From positions 1-64,000 of the forward strand of contig CALVBU010000008.1 in assembly GCA_944325875.1 (NCBI GenBank): a stretch of 64,000 bases of DNA. The letters are read 5' to 3'. How positions within the stretch are numbered: the first letter of the stretch is position 1; each line of letters starts with the position of its first letter. Below, piece after piece: positions 51,029-61,339 of the stretch. This stretch comes from Candidatus Gastranaerophilales bacterium (GTDB lineage: Bacteria; Cyanobacteriota; Vampirovibrionia; Gastranaerophilales; Gastranaerophilaceae). The notes below the pieces were generated by a model. That model did no database searches and was not told where the DNA came from. It worked only from the letters and a program-made list of their open reading frames with translations. Both the position numbers and the translations under genes were made by a program.

Positions 51029-51730
51029 ATGAAAAAGAGAAATGCTTTCACGTTAGCAGAAGTGCTAATCACATTAGGAATAATCGGTATTGTTGCTACG
51101 ATGACAATGCCTACATTGATTGAAAAACATAAAAAGAAGGTTTTTGTCACTAAAATGAAATATACCTATTCAGTTTTGAATAATGCATTTCTTATGGCTC
51201 AACAGGAATATGGAGATCCAAAAGATTGGGATTGGGGTAAAGGTCTTACTAAAGAAAATACTTTAAGGATTATTCAAACTTATATTTCACCTTATCTTGC
51301 AAAAAGTTATGAAGGTTGGTCTACGTATAATGGTTCGGTGCCTATTTATATAATAAGACTAAAGAATGGAATTGCATTGTCATTATTACTTGATGGCTCT
51401 TGGGATACATCCAAAGGTGAAGAAGGTGAAAAAGAGGCTTCTATTTCTACAATTTATATTATTGGCTCAATGAAAAATAAACAATCTAATCTGCAGTCTG
51501 TGGATAGGGATTACTCAAGAGATGACTTTGTAATGGTATTTAACAGAGGAACTGTTTATTATAAAAATGATAGATTGACTTTTTTTAATCATGGTGGGCA
51601 TACCAGAGAAGAGATAAGAGACAATTCTAAATATGCTTGCAATAATTCTATTGCTAAAAATATGCGTCTCAATTGTGGTATGCTAATTTTTAATGACGGT
51701 TGGGAAATAAAGGATGATTATCCTTGGTAG
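51029..51730 (+). CDS. prepilin-like protein with G-tract leader, DGWxIKxDYPW class
   Basis: A 233-residue protein: MKKRNA then FTLAEVLITLGIIGIVATMTMP. It lacks the DxNGxxxPN core but has DYSRDDFVMVFNRG, and ends HTREEIRDNSKYAC followed by CGMLIFNDGWEIKDDYPW. This end is nearly the same as that of the prepilin at 60.6 kb. Its start is controlled by the conserved leader; no HTH gene is adjacent. Confidence 0.85.
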   Translation: MKKRNAFTLAEVLITLGIIGIVATMTMPTLIEKHKKKVFVTKMKYTYSVLNNAFLMAQQEYGDPKDWDWGKGLTKENTLRIIQTYISPYLAKSYEGWSTYNGSVPIYIIRLKNGIALSLLLDGSWDTSKGEEGEKEASISTIYIIGSMKNKQSNLQSVDRDYSRDDFVMVFNRGTVYYKNDRLTFFNHGGHTREEIRDNSKYACNNSIAKNMRLNCGMLIFNDGWEIKDDYPW

Positions 51731-51736
51731 TATAAA

Positions 51737-51762
51737 AATGCCGCCGATAATTCGGCGGCATT
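51737..51762 (-). terminator. terminator of ahcY
   Basis: AATGCCGCCGA/TCGGCGGCATT stem with TAAT loop; the T5 tail is on the minus strand, just after the ahcY stop. Confidence 0.9.
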
Positions 51763-51769
51763 AAATTTA

Positions 51770-53050
<1,281 letters not shown>

Positions 53051-53216
53051 TTAGTTTTACCAATAAGATTATAAGAATGAAAAAACTGAATAGCAACAAT
53101 TTGTAATGTTTTCTTTAAAATTAAGTTTATTTATGTAAAAATTTCTTAATATAATGGTTTAGTGTGGCAAACTTTTGTATTTACGTTTGTTATATCGTTA
53201 GAAATAAGGAGTGTTT

Positions 53217-56200
53217 GTGAAAGTAAGTTTAGAAAAAAATAATGCCTCTCAAAATGTTGCATTTAAAGGATTTAAGCCAGTAAAATCAGATCTCGGACAT
53301 AACATGCTCGAGTTTAACTATACATTTGATGATCATAATTATGATTGCTATTTAGAATTATGTGCTCTAGAAGATGATGGGAATGGTAATTATAAAAACA
53401 GCCGAGCTCTTAAAAATTTTGAAAAAGGCAATGCCTTGTCTTATAAATTGCAGTGTGGCCCTAATAAAATAAGTCTGCCTGCCGAATATAATTTAAATAC
53501 GGATACTCCTTTTGGATATCATTATAGAATAACTGAGAAAGGAAATCCTGATCATACTCTTAAGTATGACGTGGATGCCGGAGATATCATTGACTTTAGA
53601 AATGGTAATGAGTATTCACATTTGATTTTTAATATTATTACTCCTGGCGGAACCCGAGGTACTAAGGGTGGTTCAGGTATTTTGGCAATACCTGATGCTT
53701 ATAATGCTATGTATGCCTATGATAAAGATGGAAAAATTGTTCCAAATATAAAATATTTAGATGCTGTTAAAAGTACTAAGCATTTTTCAAATAAAGTCGG
53801 TGGCTCTTTAGCAGGTATTGAGCATGATTTAGAAGCAGGTAAATTAGATCAATATTCAAAAGTATTTCTTACTCCGTTTGCAACTGATGATAGTTTGACA
53901 CCGCATTCTTATTGGGGTAAAAATTTCTTCCAAATTGCACAATCTCTTGGCAATATTGATAATTACGAATCTTTGCAGAAGAAATTATTTGCACGTGATA
54001 AAAACTTAGTTTCAGATGCCGCATTATGTAATGAAGGTTTAGAAGGTATCCATTTTCAACATATATTAAAATGGGGCAAAAAGTCATACGCATATAACTG
54101 GTTTAGAGCTGATATATCTCAAGCACCTTTAGGTTTAGGTGTTTTAAGTGAAAATAAGTCTTTTATTACTCATAAAATTATTAACTCTCCATACATATAC
54201 ACTCAACAACCTTCAGGTAGAGTTACTTGGAAAAAGGCTCCTATATGGAATGGTAAAGGCGAACAAGGTACTAAGTACGATCCTAAGAGTCCGACTTACA
54301 TTCAGGTTATTGACCGTACTTTAATTCAGGGCAAAGAAGGTGATTGTAATTCTAAATTACTGAAGGATTATTCTAAAAAAGATACTGGTAATCCTTATGA
54401 AAAAGTTACTCATAACGACACTGTAATCTTGTATCACCATGAGATAAACCCTGAAACTTATCTTGAAAATGTTAAACGCTTAAATGAGTTTAATGCAAGC
54501 AGGCCTGATGGACATCATATTACTATGGATTCTTATGAGGCTACAAAAATTTTAACTAAATTTGAATATTTCAATTATGAAGGTAAGTTTGAAGGTAATA
54601 AAGAAGATTGGGATGCTAACGTTGATGTAGCAAAATTGAATTATTCTTTCTCAAATTACAATTCAAAATATATGAAAGAGCATATTCCTCTTGAAAAGCG
54701 TAATCAGTATAAAGAAATGATTCAACGCAAGAATAACGAAGTAAAAGATTATGCTATTTCATCAGCTCAATATTGGACTAGAAAAACTAATCAAATATTG
54801 AACTTGCATGTAGCTCAGACTTTAAAAGGTAATGACTTGAGAACTCCTGAAGATGCTATGAATGCAATTCATAAGGGAATTAAAGATGGTAAATTACCAG
54901 CTTCTTTAGAGTTTGAGTTAAATAATAATATATTAAAACATGTATTGTCAGGTAAATATAAATTAAAAGGTGATAAAATTGAGAAAAACTTTGATGAGAT
55001 TGTAATTGAGAATATGATGGATTTACCTCTTGATTCAATCGAATTCGGAGATAATATTGCCGCTGTATTTGCATCTCCATATCTTACAAAACGTGCAACT
55101 GATGAGAGTCAAATTGGTGTATCAAGATTTGAGTTGATGAAGAAAGATAATCCTCATTTATCTCCAGAATATGCAAAAGCATATAATAAGATGAATGATT
55201 TGTATCAGCGTGAAATGTATAGTTTTGCATTAGATATTATTGAACGTCTTGAGGAAAAACTTTCAAAAGATCAACAAATAATGTCTTATGCAAATGCTAC
55301 AAGATATGGAAAATTTGTATTGCCGATTATCGCTCCGGAAATTGCAAAATTTGCAATAGTAAAAGGTTTGTTCCCTGATGCTGAAGTTAAAATAAAACCT
55401 GATGGCGGTATTTCTTATGATTATGAAAAATTGAAAAATACTTCATTGCAGGCGTTGAGTATTTATCCTACCTGTCCAGAAGATGAAGCGTTATCTTTAA
55501 TTAATCGTTTAAGAGGAAAAGATTTAACTCACAAAGGTATTCCAGCAATAAGCGATGAAGATAGAAAAGTTCTTGTAGATTCTTTATATAAAATGCTAAA
55601 AGATACAAATCTTTCAAGCTTTAGAATGGCTGAAATGATTGTAGATAGATCTCAAGGAGGTCTTGATTGGAGAATTGATGCTGCAAAGGATGTAGCAGAT
55701 AAAGACTCTTTATTGAATCATAATACATCATTTGAGACTAGTTGGAATCAAGTTATAGATTTTTGGAAGATGTTTGCAAAGAATGTATACAAACAAAATC
55801 CAAATTCATATTTAGTAGCCGAGATTACCGATGTTGGAAAATTATATGATGCTGGTGCAGGATGGGCTTCTGCAAAATATTATAATCAAAAAGATGTCTT
55901 GATGAAGTTCCTACGTGAAACCGGAGTTACTGCAGCAGCAAACTATGAATATTTCTTTACTGATGTCGCAGGAATATTCTCAAAAAGTTATGAAAAATAT
56001 GAAGATCGTGGAGTATTCCAAAATGATAAAATTCATGAATTATTAAAAACTGGTGGTTCAAACTTCTTGCATTCTGGACCTTTAGGCTCAGTAATTTATT
56101 CATACAATTTCGTAGATAACCATGATAAACCTAGAGCTCTTCATATGATGGCTCTTGATAGTCAGTTATTCTATTCTCCTCACTTAAATACAAATACTCA

Positions 56201-57521
56201 TAATAAGGATAGAGATAGTGTTGAATATAGAGAAAAAGAAAAAGCATATCGAGTACTTAATAATAAGTTCTTTGGAAATGTTGAAAAGCAAGATGTTGAT
56301 AATTTCAATTTTATGAGAAAAAGCACAAAAGCAATTGCAATGGGTGATGCTTTAAATAATGCATTTGGTCGAGCTCTTGAGGCTATGCAAAAAAGAGGTA
56401 CAATCAACGCAGAACAAAGTAAACATATCTATGAAGCGGTTGCTCATGCTATAAGTGATTTGGCAAATGGAAATTATCTTGGTAAAAACTTTGAAGCTGA
56501 TGCTTTCGGTACAAGACCATTTGATATAACTATTGAAACAGTTATGAGACAAGCTAAGGCTAAACATGGTCTAGTTATTGATAGAGATAAAGAAAATGAT
56601 TTGAAGAAAACTTCATTTTATATGTGTTTAGACCCTGCAATTTCAAAATTATTGGGAATAATGAAGTTTTTAGTTGCATTACCTGGTATTCCTACAATGT
56701 ATGCAGGCGATGACATCGCATCTACAGGTTATGAAGAGTTGACTCGTAATATTTATCTTCAAAACCGTTCTGTAATCCACCATGAGTGGTTGGAAGATAG
56801 CCCGGATGGTTTGGATTTCGTAAAATCTCATAAAGCTGAATTTGACGCGATAATGGGGTTGCGTAAACGTCCGGAATTGAATGCACTTAATGATGGTGCA
56901 CCTGTTCTTTTAAATCTGCAGGGTGGTAAAATTTCTCAAGATGGAAAAGATGTTGAAGTTAAATTACCAGCTATTTTACGTCATAGTTCAGATGGCAGAA
57001 TGACGGTTTCTTTGTTTAATACCGTTGGTGTTACTCATGACTTTGATAAATATAACGATCCTGGTAAATTCCCAGTTGAGATTGGTGGTATAAATCTTGA
57101 TTACTCGGAAGGTGATAAAACAGGTCTAAAAGCTGGTTTGCCTGGAGGTACCGAGTTTGTTAATGCCAATAATCCTGATGAAAAGTTTGTAGTAAAACAA
57201 GAAGGCACTCATTATTATATTGCTCATTATGATAATAGTCCTATAATCTTAAGAGATAATACTTTGAATTTGTATCATGTTCCGCAACATGTTCAAGATC
57301 AAATTGATAGGTTTAATGAGTTAAAAGAAGCAATCAAGTCTCCAGTTAATTCTAATGAAAATACATTTAGAAAAATAAAACAAATGGCAGCTTCTAATAA
57401 GCCTTCATTCTCAGGAAGATCTGCTCAATTGTATAATCCTCAATATAATTTTGTAACAAAACCTTATGTTCAGCAAAAGAAAGCTGAAGCTGGTTCAAAA
57501 TTATCATTGATGGCTTATTAA
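53217..57521 (+). CDS. very large GH13-like alpha-amylase family protein
   Basis: A 1434-residue protein from GTG 53217, which has AAGGAG 5 nt upstream; GTG 53211 overlaps that site. No signal peptide. GH13 catalytic elements are DWRIDAAKDVAD near 819 (nucleophile Asp), YLVAEITDVG near 867 (acid/base Glu) and NFVDNHDKPRAL near 965. The barrel is thus spread over an unusually long sequence with large inserts, and an N-terminal beta domain (about 30-130) resembles a carbohydrate-binding or E-set module. The N-terminus NVAFKGFKP and C-terminal PSFSGRSAQLYNP carry Phe-x-Gly motifs. Likely acts on glycogen-type glucans with the GH77-like enzyme. Confidence 0.82.
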   Translation: MKVSLEKNNASQNVAFKGFKPVKSDLGHNMLEFNYTFDDHNYDCYLELCALEDDGNGNYKNSRALKNFEKGNALSYKLQCGPNKISLPAEYNLNTDTPFGYHYRITEKGNPDHTLKYDVDAGDIIDFRNGNEYSHLIFNIITPGGTRGTKGGSGILAIPDAYNAMYAYDKDGKIVPNIKYLDAVKSTKHFSNKVGGSLAGIEHDLEAGKLDQYSKVFLTPFATDDSLTPHSYWGKNFFQIAQSLGNIDNYESLQKKLFARDKNLVSDAALCNEGLEGIHFQHILKWGKKSYAYNWFRADISQAPLGLGVLSENKSFITHKIINSPYIYTQQPSGRVTWKKAPIWNGKGEQGTKYDPKSPTYIQVIDRTLIQGKEGDCNSKLLKDYSKKDTGNPYEKVTHNDTVILYHHEINPETYLENVKRLNEFNASRPDGHHITMDSYEATKILTKFEYFNYEGKFEGNKEDWDANVDVAKLNYSFSNYNSKYMKEHIPLEKRNQYKEMIQRKNNEVKDYAISSAQYWTRKTNQILNLHVAQTLKGNDLRTPEDAMNAIHKGIKDGKLPASLEFELNNNILKHVLSGKYKLKGDKIEKNFDEIVIENMMDLPLDSIEFGDNIAAVFASPYLTKRATDESQIGVSRFELMKKDNPHLSPEYAKAYNKMNDLYQREMYSFALDIIERLEEKLSKDQQIMSYANATRYGKFVLPIIAPEIAKFAIVKGLFPDAEVKIKPDGGISYDYEKLKNTSLQALSIYPTCPEDEALSLINRLRGKDLTHKGIPAISDEDRKVLVDSLYKMLKDTNLSSFRMAEMIVDRSQGGLDWRIDAAKDVADKDSLLNHNTSFETSWNQVIDFWKMFAKNVYKQNPNSYLVAEITDVGKLYDAGAGWASAKYYNQKDVLMKFLRETGVTAAANYEYFFTDVAGIFSKSYEKYEDRGVFQNDKIHELLKTGGSNFLHSGPLGSVIYSYNFVDNHDKPRALHMMALDSQLFYSPHLNTNTHNKDRDSVEYREKEKAYRVLNNKFFGNVEKQDVDNFNFMRKSTKAIAMGDALNNAFGRALEAMQKRGTINAEQSKHIYEAVAHAISDLANGNYLGKNFEADAFGTRPFDITIETVMRQAKAKHGLVIDRDKENDLKKTSFYMCLDPAISKLLGIMKFLVALPGIPTMYAGDDIASTGYEELTRNIYLQNRSVIHHEWLEDSPDGLDFVKSHKAEFDAIMGLRKRPELNALNDGAPVLLNLQGGKISQDGKDVEVKLPAILRHSSDGRMTVSLFNTVGVTHDFDKYNDPGKFPVEIGGINLDYSEGDKTGLKAGLPGGTEFVNANNPDEKFVVKQEGTHYYIAHYDNSPIILRDNTLNLYHVPQHVQDQIDRFNELKEAIKSPVNSNENTFRKIKQMAASNKPSFSGRSAQLYNPQYNFVTKPYVQQKKAEAGSKLSLMAY

Positions 57522-57552
57522 TATTAAAAACAAAATCTAATCGGTAAATAAA

Positions 57553-58107
57553 TTAGAGTAATTGTTTTAATGCTTTTGGACAAAGTCCTATGATATTTTC
57601 AAGACTGCCGGAGTAGGTTTTAATATAACCCTTCGGCATTTCTTGTATTCCGTATGAGCCTGCCTTGTCAAGAGGTTTGTAATTTTTTACGTAAAACTCT
57701 ATCTGTTCTGGTGTTAGATTTTCAAATTCAACTTCGCTAGTGACAGCTTGTTTTTTTAATTCTCCAGTTTTTGTATCAATCACTACAATAGCTGTTACAA
57801 CCTTATGCTTTCTTCCGGAAAGCTTTTCAAGCATTTCAATTGCACCTTGTTCACTATCGGGTTTGCCTAGGATTTTGTCATCTAGGACTACAACAGTATC
57901 GGCGCCGATAATTTTACATGGCTCTTTCACTAACGGTACTACTGCGCGAGCTTTGTTTTCAGCTAAACTCTCTATGAATTCATAAGAAAAATCCGTCTTC
58001 GTATGGTCTTCGACATACGGGGACGGAATGACTTCAAATTTATAATTACATTGTCTTAAGATATCTTGTCTTCTGGGAGAAGAAGACGCCAAGATAATTT
58101 TTCCCAT
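57553..58107 (-). CDS. maf: Maf-like nucleotide pyrophosphatase
   Basis: A 184-residue house-cleaning NTP pyrophosphatase that removes dTTP/UTP or modified nucleotides. It has the family N-terminus IILASSSPRRQDIL, IGADTVVVLDDKILGKP (catalytic Asp), LSGRKHKVVTAI and GSYGIQEMPKGYI. ATG 58107 places the ASSSPRR motif at residue 7 as in other members and is preceded by AAGGAA. Three codons more are possible from 58116. Confidence 0.93.
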   Translation of the reverse strand: MGKIILASSSPRRQDILRQCNYKFEVIPSPYVEDHTKTDFSYEFIESLAENKARAVVPLVKEPCKIIGADTVVVLDDKILGKPDSEQGAIEMLEKLSGRKHKVVTAIVVIDTKTGELKKQAVTSEVEFENLTPEQIEFYVKNYKPLDKAGSYGIQEMPKGYIKTYSGSLENIIGLCPKALKQLL

Positions 58108-58163
58108 AACTAACATTCCTTTTTTCTAATTATATCAGAAACAAGGAATGTTAAAACTTTTTA

Positions 58164-58403
58164 TTAGTACCCTTGCGGAGCTCTTTGATATCTGGCGTTT
58201 TTAGCATTTACTGCATAACAAGCTATATTTAAACGCTGTTTTAAAATCATCATATTGCGATACATACTTGCGTAATCATTCATAGCTCCCATCATTTTAT
58301 TTGGGTCTACCATTGATTCCATATTGTCGTGATTGTCAACTTTTTCTTCTGCGTATTTTTTGACCAGTAGTTGGTCAATGTAGTCTTCAGCACCTATTGC
58401 CAT
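58164..58403 (-). CDS. small unknown protein
   Basis: A 79-residue, mainly helical protein with GGGAGG 7-8 nt before ATG. It is Met- and Asn-rich in the middle (NMESMVDPNKMMGAMNDYASMYRNMM) and ends AKNARYQRAPQGY. No membrane helix. It sits upstream of maf on the same strand (48-nt gap) and could be in its operon. No family recognised. Confidence 0.6.
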   Translation of the reverse strand: MAIGAEDYIDQLLVKKYAEEKVDNHDNMESMVDPNKMMGAMNDYASMYRNMMILKQRLNIACYAVNAKNARYQRAPQGY

Positions 58404-58589
58404 GTGAATGACCTCCCTAAATAGTGTGTATATCCTTTTTTCCTATGAGAAAGAGTGTGTTTTAATATCCTAAATATTCCTTATGTATATACTAAGTATT
58501 TTATTCCACAAAAATTGCCCTTTTTATCTCGCTTTGTTACGAAATGTTAAAATAAGTTTTTTGGAGGACTTATTTTTAGAGTTAGGTTT

Positions 58590-58595
58590 TATAAT
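58590..58595 (+). promoter_or_regulatory. -10 box for leaderless U32 gene
   Basis: TATAAT, 7 nt (GTTTTCT), then ATG 58603; supports that start over upstream in-frame ATGs. Confidence 0.55.
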
Positions 58596-58602
58596 GTTTT
58601 CT

Positions 58603-60252
58603 ATGAAAGAGATTAAGATAGTATCGCCGGTAAAAAAGCCTGAAGATATTGAGCTATTTTCGCATGAGACATCTTGCAGAGAGTATTATGTCTATTATAA
58701 AAAGTTTTTGAATAATAATTTTGAGTATGTAAATGAGTTTGTTCAGGCTGCCCAAAAAAATGATTGCAGAATTTACATAAATTTCAAACATGATATTACA
58801 GAAGAAAATTTACCTGAAATAAAAAAAATGCTCAAATTCCTTAAAACAGCAGGCATTGATGGTATTTTTATAAACAGTTTTGCAATTCTTGAGGCTATAA
58901 AGGTTTTTAACTTACCATTTAAGGTAATTGTTGATTCTTATTTTGATATCCATAATATTGCAGGGATTGATTTTATAAGCAATTTTCATAAGGTTGATGA
59001 AATTATTATTACAGAAGAAATCTATATGAAAAATATTGCTAAGATTAAGAAGTATACTAATCTTCCATTAGCCATAGATACTGATAATTTGCCTTGGTGT
59101 GCAGAGGATATTAAAAAGTTAAAAGCAATAGATAAAGTTGTAATTAAAGGAAAGTTTGCAAATTCAGAAGAAATTTTGGAAGCAATTGAACTAATTGAAA
59201 AAATCTTAGCAAAACCTAAACTTTTTAAGACTCAAAAACTTCCGTTTAAGCACGTGAGAAAAAGTATATACCAAACAAATCATTTTTCAGGCGAGATGGT
59301 ATCTGCTGAGGGAAAGGATTTTAAATTCAGTCGAAATATCCAAAATTTTGAATGGGATATAAAACGACCAAGAATAAGTAAAGATATCACTTTTGTTCCA
59401 AGGGAAGATTTTAAAATTAACTTGAGGCTTTCTGAATTAGAGCAGCTAAAGGAATTGGAAAAATATATTAAGAAAATAGGTTTTAATCCTGTTGATTCTA
59501 TTGAGTACGGTGAGATTCTTTCAACAAGTGATCTTTCTACAAGCAGCTTTAATGAGATAATTACCAAGGTTAAAAAGTTTTGTGTAAAACACGATATAAA
59601 ATTTCAGCTTTCGACTCCAAGAATCTTGATAGAAAGGGATTTTGACAGAGTATATGAGTATGTAAAACAACTTTTGCTGACAGAACCTATTCCGTCATCT
59701 CTAATAATAAATAATATCGGATACTTCTGGCTTGTTATAAATGATACTGATTTAGAAGATATTCCGATAGAAATAGGTCAGGGAATTAATTTACTAAATA
59801 GTATGTCTATAAAATGTTTGAATAATTTAGCACCGATAGATGCGATTGATTTTACCTCGTTTACGGATATGGAAAGTGCTATTAAGACGGTCAAAAAGAT
59901 TAAAAATATAATCCCTAACCGTAAATATACAATTGCAGGTAATATAAGAGTTCCAAGTTTGGGTTTATGTCCACTGAACAACGATAGTGCGATAATTTCA
60001 AGACTTTCTTGTAAAGCGCCTTGTCATAGAGGCGGTTATGCGCTTAAAGATCCATCGTTAAATAAAATTTATCCGTTTACCTGTGACGGTTTTTGTAGAA
60101 TGCATATGTTTGAAGATAGAATTTTGGAAGATTTTGAACATGTTGATATGCTTCATAAAGCCGGTATAAATGAGTTTATATTTGATTTTTCCGCATTGAA
60201 TGCAAAATATGTGCCTGTTTTGTTGAATAAATTTTTTACATCTATAAGTTAA
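58603..60252 (+). CDS. peptidase U32-family protein (tRNA/ubiquinone hydroxylation type)
   Basis: A 549-residue protein with a U32-like architecture. Its barrel region has RIYINFKHDITEENLPEI, GIDGIFINSFAIL and QLSTPRILIERDF. A late cysteine cluster, GLCPLNN, RLSCKAPCHRGGYALKD and FTCDGFCRMH, could hold the iron-sulphur cluster known for TrhP, RlhA and UbiU/V. Despite the name, characterised members act in RNA or quinone hydroxylation rather than proteolysis. Which branch this belongs to is unclear. ATG 58594 is an alternative start; the frame is open to 58483. Confidence 0.75.
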   Translation: MKEIKIVSPVKKPEDIELFSHETSCREYYVYYKKFLNNNFEYVNEFVQAAQKNDCRIYINFKHDITEENLPEIKKMLKFLKTAGIDGIFINSFAILEAIKVFNLPFKVIVDSYFDIHNIAGIDFISNFHKVDEIIITEEIYMKNIAKIKKYTNLPLAIDTDNLPWCAEDIKKLKAIDKVVIKGKFANSEEILEAIELIEKILAKPKLFKTQKLPFKHVRKSIYQTNHFSGEMVSAEGKDFKFSRNIQNFEWDIKRPRISKDITFVPREDFKINLRLSELEQLKELEKYIKKIGFNPVDSIEYGEILSTSDLSTSSFNEIITKVKKFCVKHDIKFQLSTPRILIERDFDRVYEYVKQLLLTEPIPSSLIINNIGYFWLVINDTDLEDIPIEIGQGINLLNSMSIKCLNNLAPIDAIDFTSFTDMESAIKTVKKIKNIIPNRKYTIAGNIRVPSLGLCPLNNDSAIISRLSCKAPCHRGGYALKDPSLNKIYPFTCDGFCRMHMFEDRILEDFEHVDMLHKAGINEFIFDFSALNAKYVPVLLNKFFTSIS

Positions 60253-60259
60253 AAAATAT

Positions 60260-60499
60260 CTAAAACTTAAAATCAAAACCTTCTAAGAGCTCGCTTGGGG
60301 TTATATTTAGAGCGTTAGCAATTTTTACAAGTGTTGAAAATTTTAAATCCACAAGACCGTTTTCAATTCTGCTTTGCGTTGCAGAAGTAAGCAACAGGCT
60401 TTTAAATGCAAATTCGTTAAGAGACATTTTTTTTTGCATACGAAGCTTTTTAATGTGTTGCCCGAATAATTGTAACAATTTTTCATTCTGCTGTTGCAT
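60260..60499 (-). CDS. XRE-family HTH regulator paired with a prepilin gene
   Basis: A 79-residue protein if started at ATG 60499, which lies 7 nt after TATAAT on the minus strand; ATG 60526 would add nine residues. HTH: LLQLFGQHIKKLRMQKKMSLNEFAFKSLLLTSATQSRIENGLVDLKFSTLVKI, then a short LNITPSELLEGF. It is head-to-head with the prepilin at 60.6 kb, and convergent with the U32 gene. Confidence 0.8.
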   Translation of the reverse strand: MQQQNEKLLQLFGQHIKKLRMQKKMSLNEFAFKSLLLTSATQSRIENGLVDLKFSTLVKIANALNITPSELLEGFDFKF

Positions 60500-60533
60500 A
60501 CATGTAATTATAGTGTCATAATTCATTTATCCA

Positions 60534-60547
60534 TTACACACGTGTAA
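60534..60547. promoter_or_regulatory. inverted repeat, candidate XRE operator
   Basis: TTACAC-ac-GTGTAA lies just before the prepilin ribosome site (GGAGG). A related ACATGTAAT occurs at 60500-60508 over the XRE promoter. Confidence 0.5.
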
Positions 60548-60562
60548 CACTTGGAGGATAAT

Positions 60563-61246
60563 ATGAAAAAAGCATTTACATTAGCAGAGGTATTGGTAAC
60601 ATTGGGGATAATAGGTATAGTCGCAGCGCTGACAATGCCAATATTAATTGAAAAGCATAAGAAGACAGTTTTGACTTCCAGATTAAAAAAGATTTATAGT
60701 GTAACTTCTAATGCAATAATTTTATCAGAAGCCGATAACGGTTTTATAAAGGAGTGGGATTTAGGTTCTGAATATTCCAGAGAAAATTTAAAGCGTGTAG
60801 TTAATAAATATTTATTGCCATATTTCAAAGTAATTGAGATTGTGGAAAGTAAAGATGATAATGGTTCTTATGCTACTTATGGATTTCGCCTTGCAGACGG
60901 TACAACATTACTGTTTAGTCTTGATGGATCTTCTGCAAGCGGGAATCCTCCGCAAACAATAATGATACTTGTAGATTTTAAAGGTCGGCAGGCGATAAAT
61001 TCTATAAACAATTTAGATTATAGCCGAGATAATTTTGAAATGGCAATAAGTAAAGGTAGGGGAAAATTAAGCTTCTTTGCTTGGGGTGAAAAATCTGGTA
61101 GTTATGCAGGAAACTATACCAGAGAAGATATAATAAATCATCACAAATATGGATGTAATTCTAAAGTGTCTAAAACTTTACGTCTTAATTGTGGTGCACT
61201 AATACAATATGACGGTTGGCAGATAAAAGATGATTATCCGTGGTAA
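60563..61246 (+). CDS. prepilin-like protein, DGWxIKxDYPW class
   Basis: A 227-residue protein from ATG 60563 (GGAGG 6 nt upstream): MKKA then FTLAEVLVTLGIIGIVAALTMP. Core ILVDFKGRQAINSINNLDYSRDNFEMAIS, end YTREDIINHHKYGC followed by CGALIQYDGWQIKDDYPW. It is the closest relative in the window of the prepilin at 51.0 kb, yet it has a divergent XRE gene in place of the G-tract leader. Confidence 0.85.
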   Translation: MKKAFTLAEVLVTLGIIGIVAALTMPILIEKHKKTVLTSRLKKIYSVTSNAIILSEADNGFIKEWDLGSEYSRENLKRVVNKYLLPYFKVIEIVESKDDNGSYATYGFRLADGTTLLFSLDGSSASGNPPQTIMILVDFKGRQAINSINNLDYSRDNFEMAISKGRGKLSFFAWGEKSGSYAGNYTREDIINHHKYGCNSKVSKTLRLNCGALIQYDGWQIKDDYPW

Positions 61247-61290
61247 AATATTATTTTTTTCTTAAGCTTCTTTAAAAATTCCTATGTCCA

Positions 61291-61299
61291 TGCTAGAAT
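61291..61299 (+). promoter_or_regulatory. extended -10 promoter of secA
   Basis: TG-c-TAGAAT about 40 nt before the secA start; secA has a ribosome site (GGAGAGGA), so this is an ordinary leader. Confidence 0.5.
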
Positions 61300-61339
61300 T
61301 TAGGCATATAGTACCAAATTTGGAGAGGAAATTTTTATA

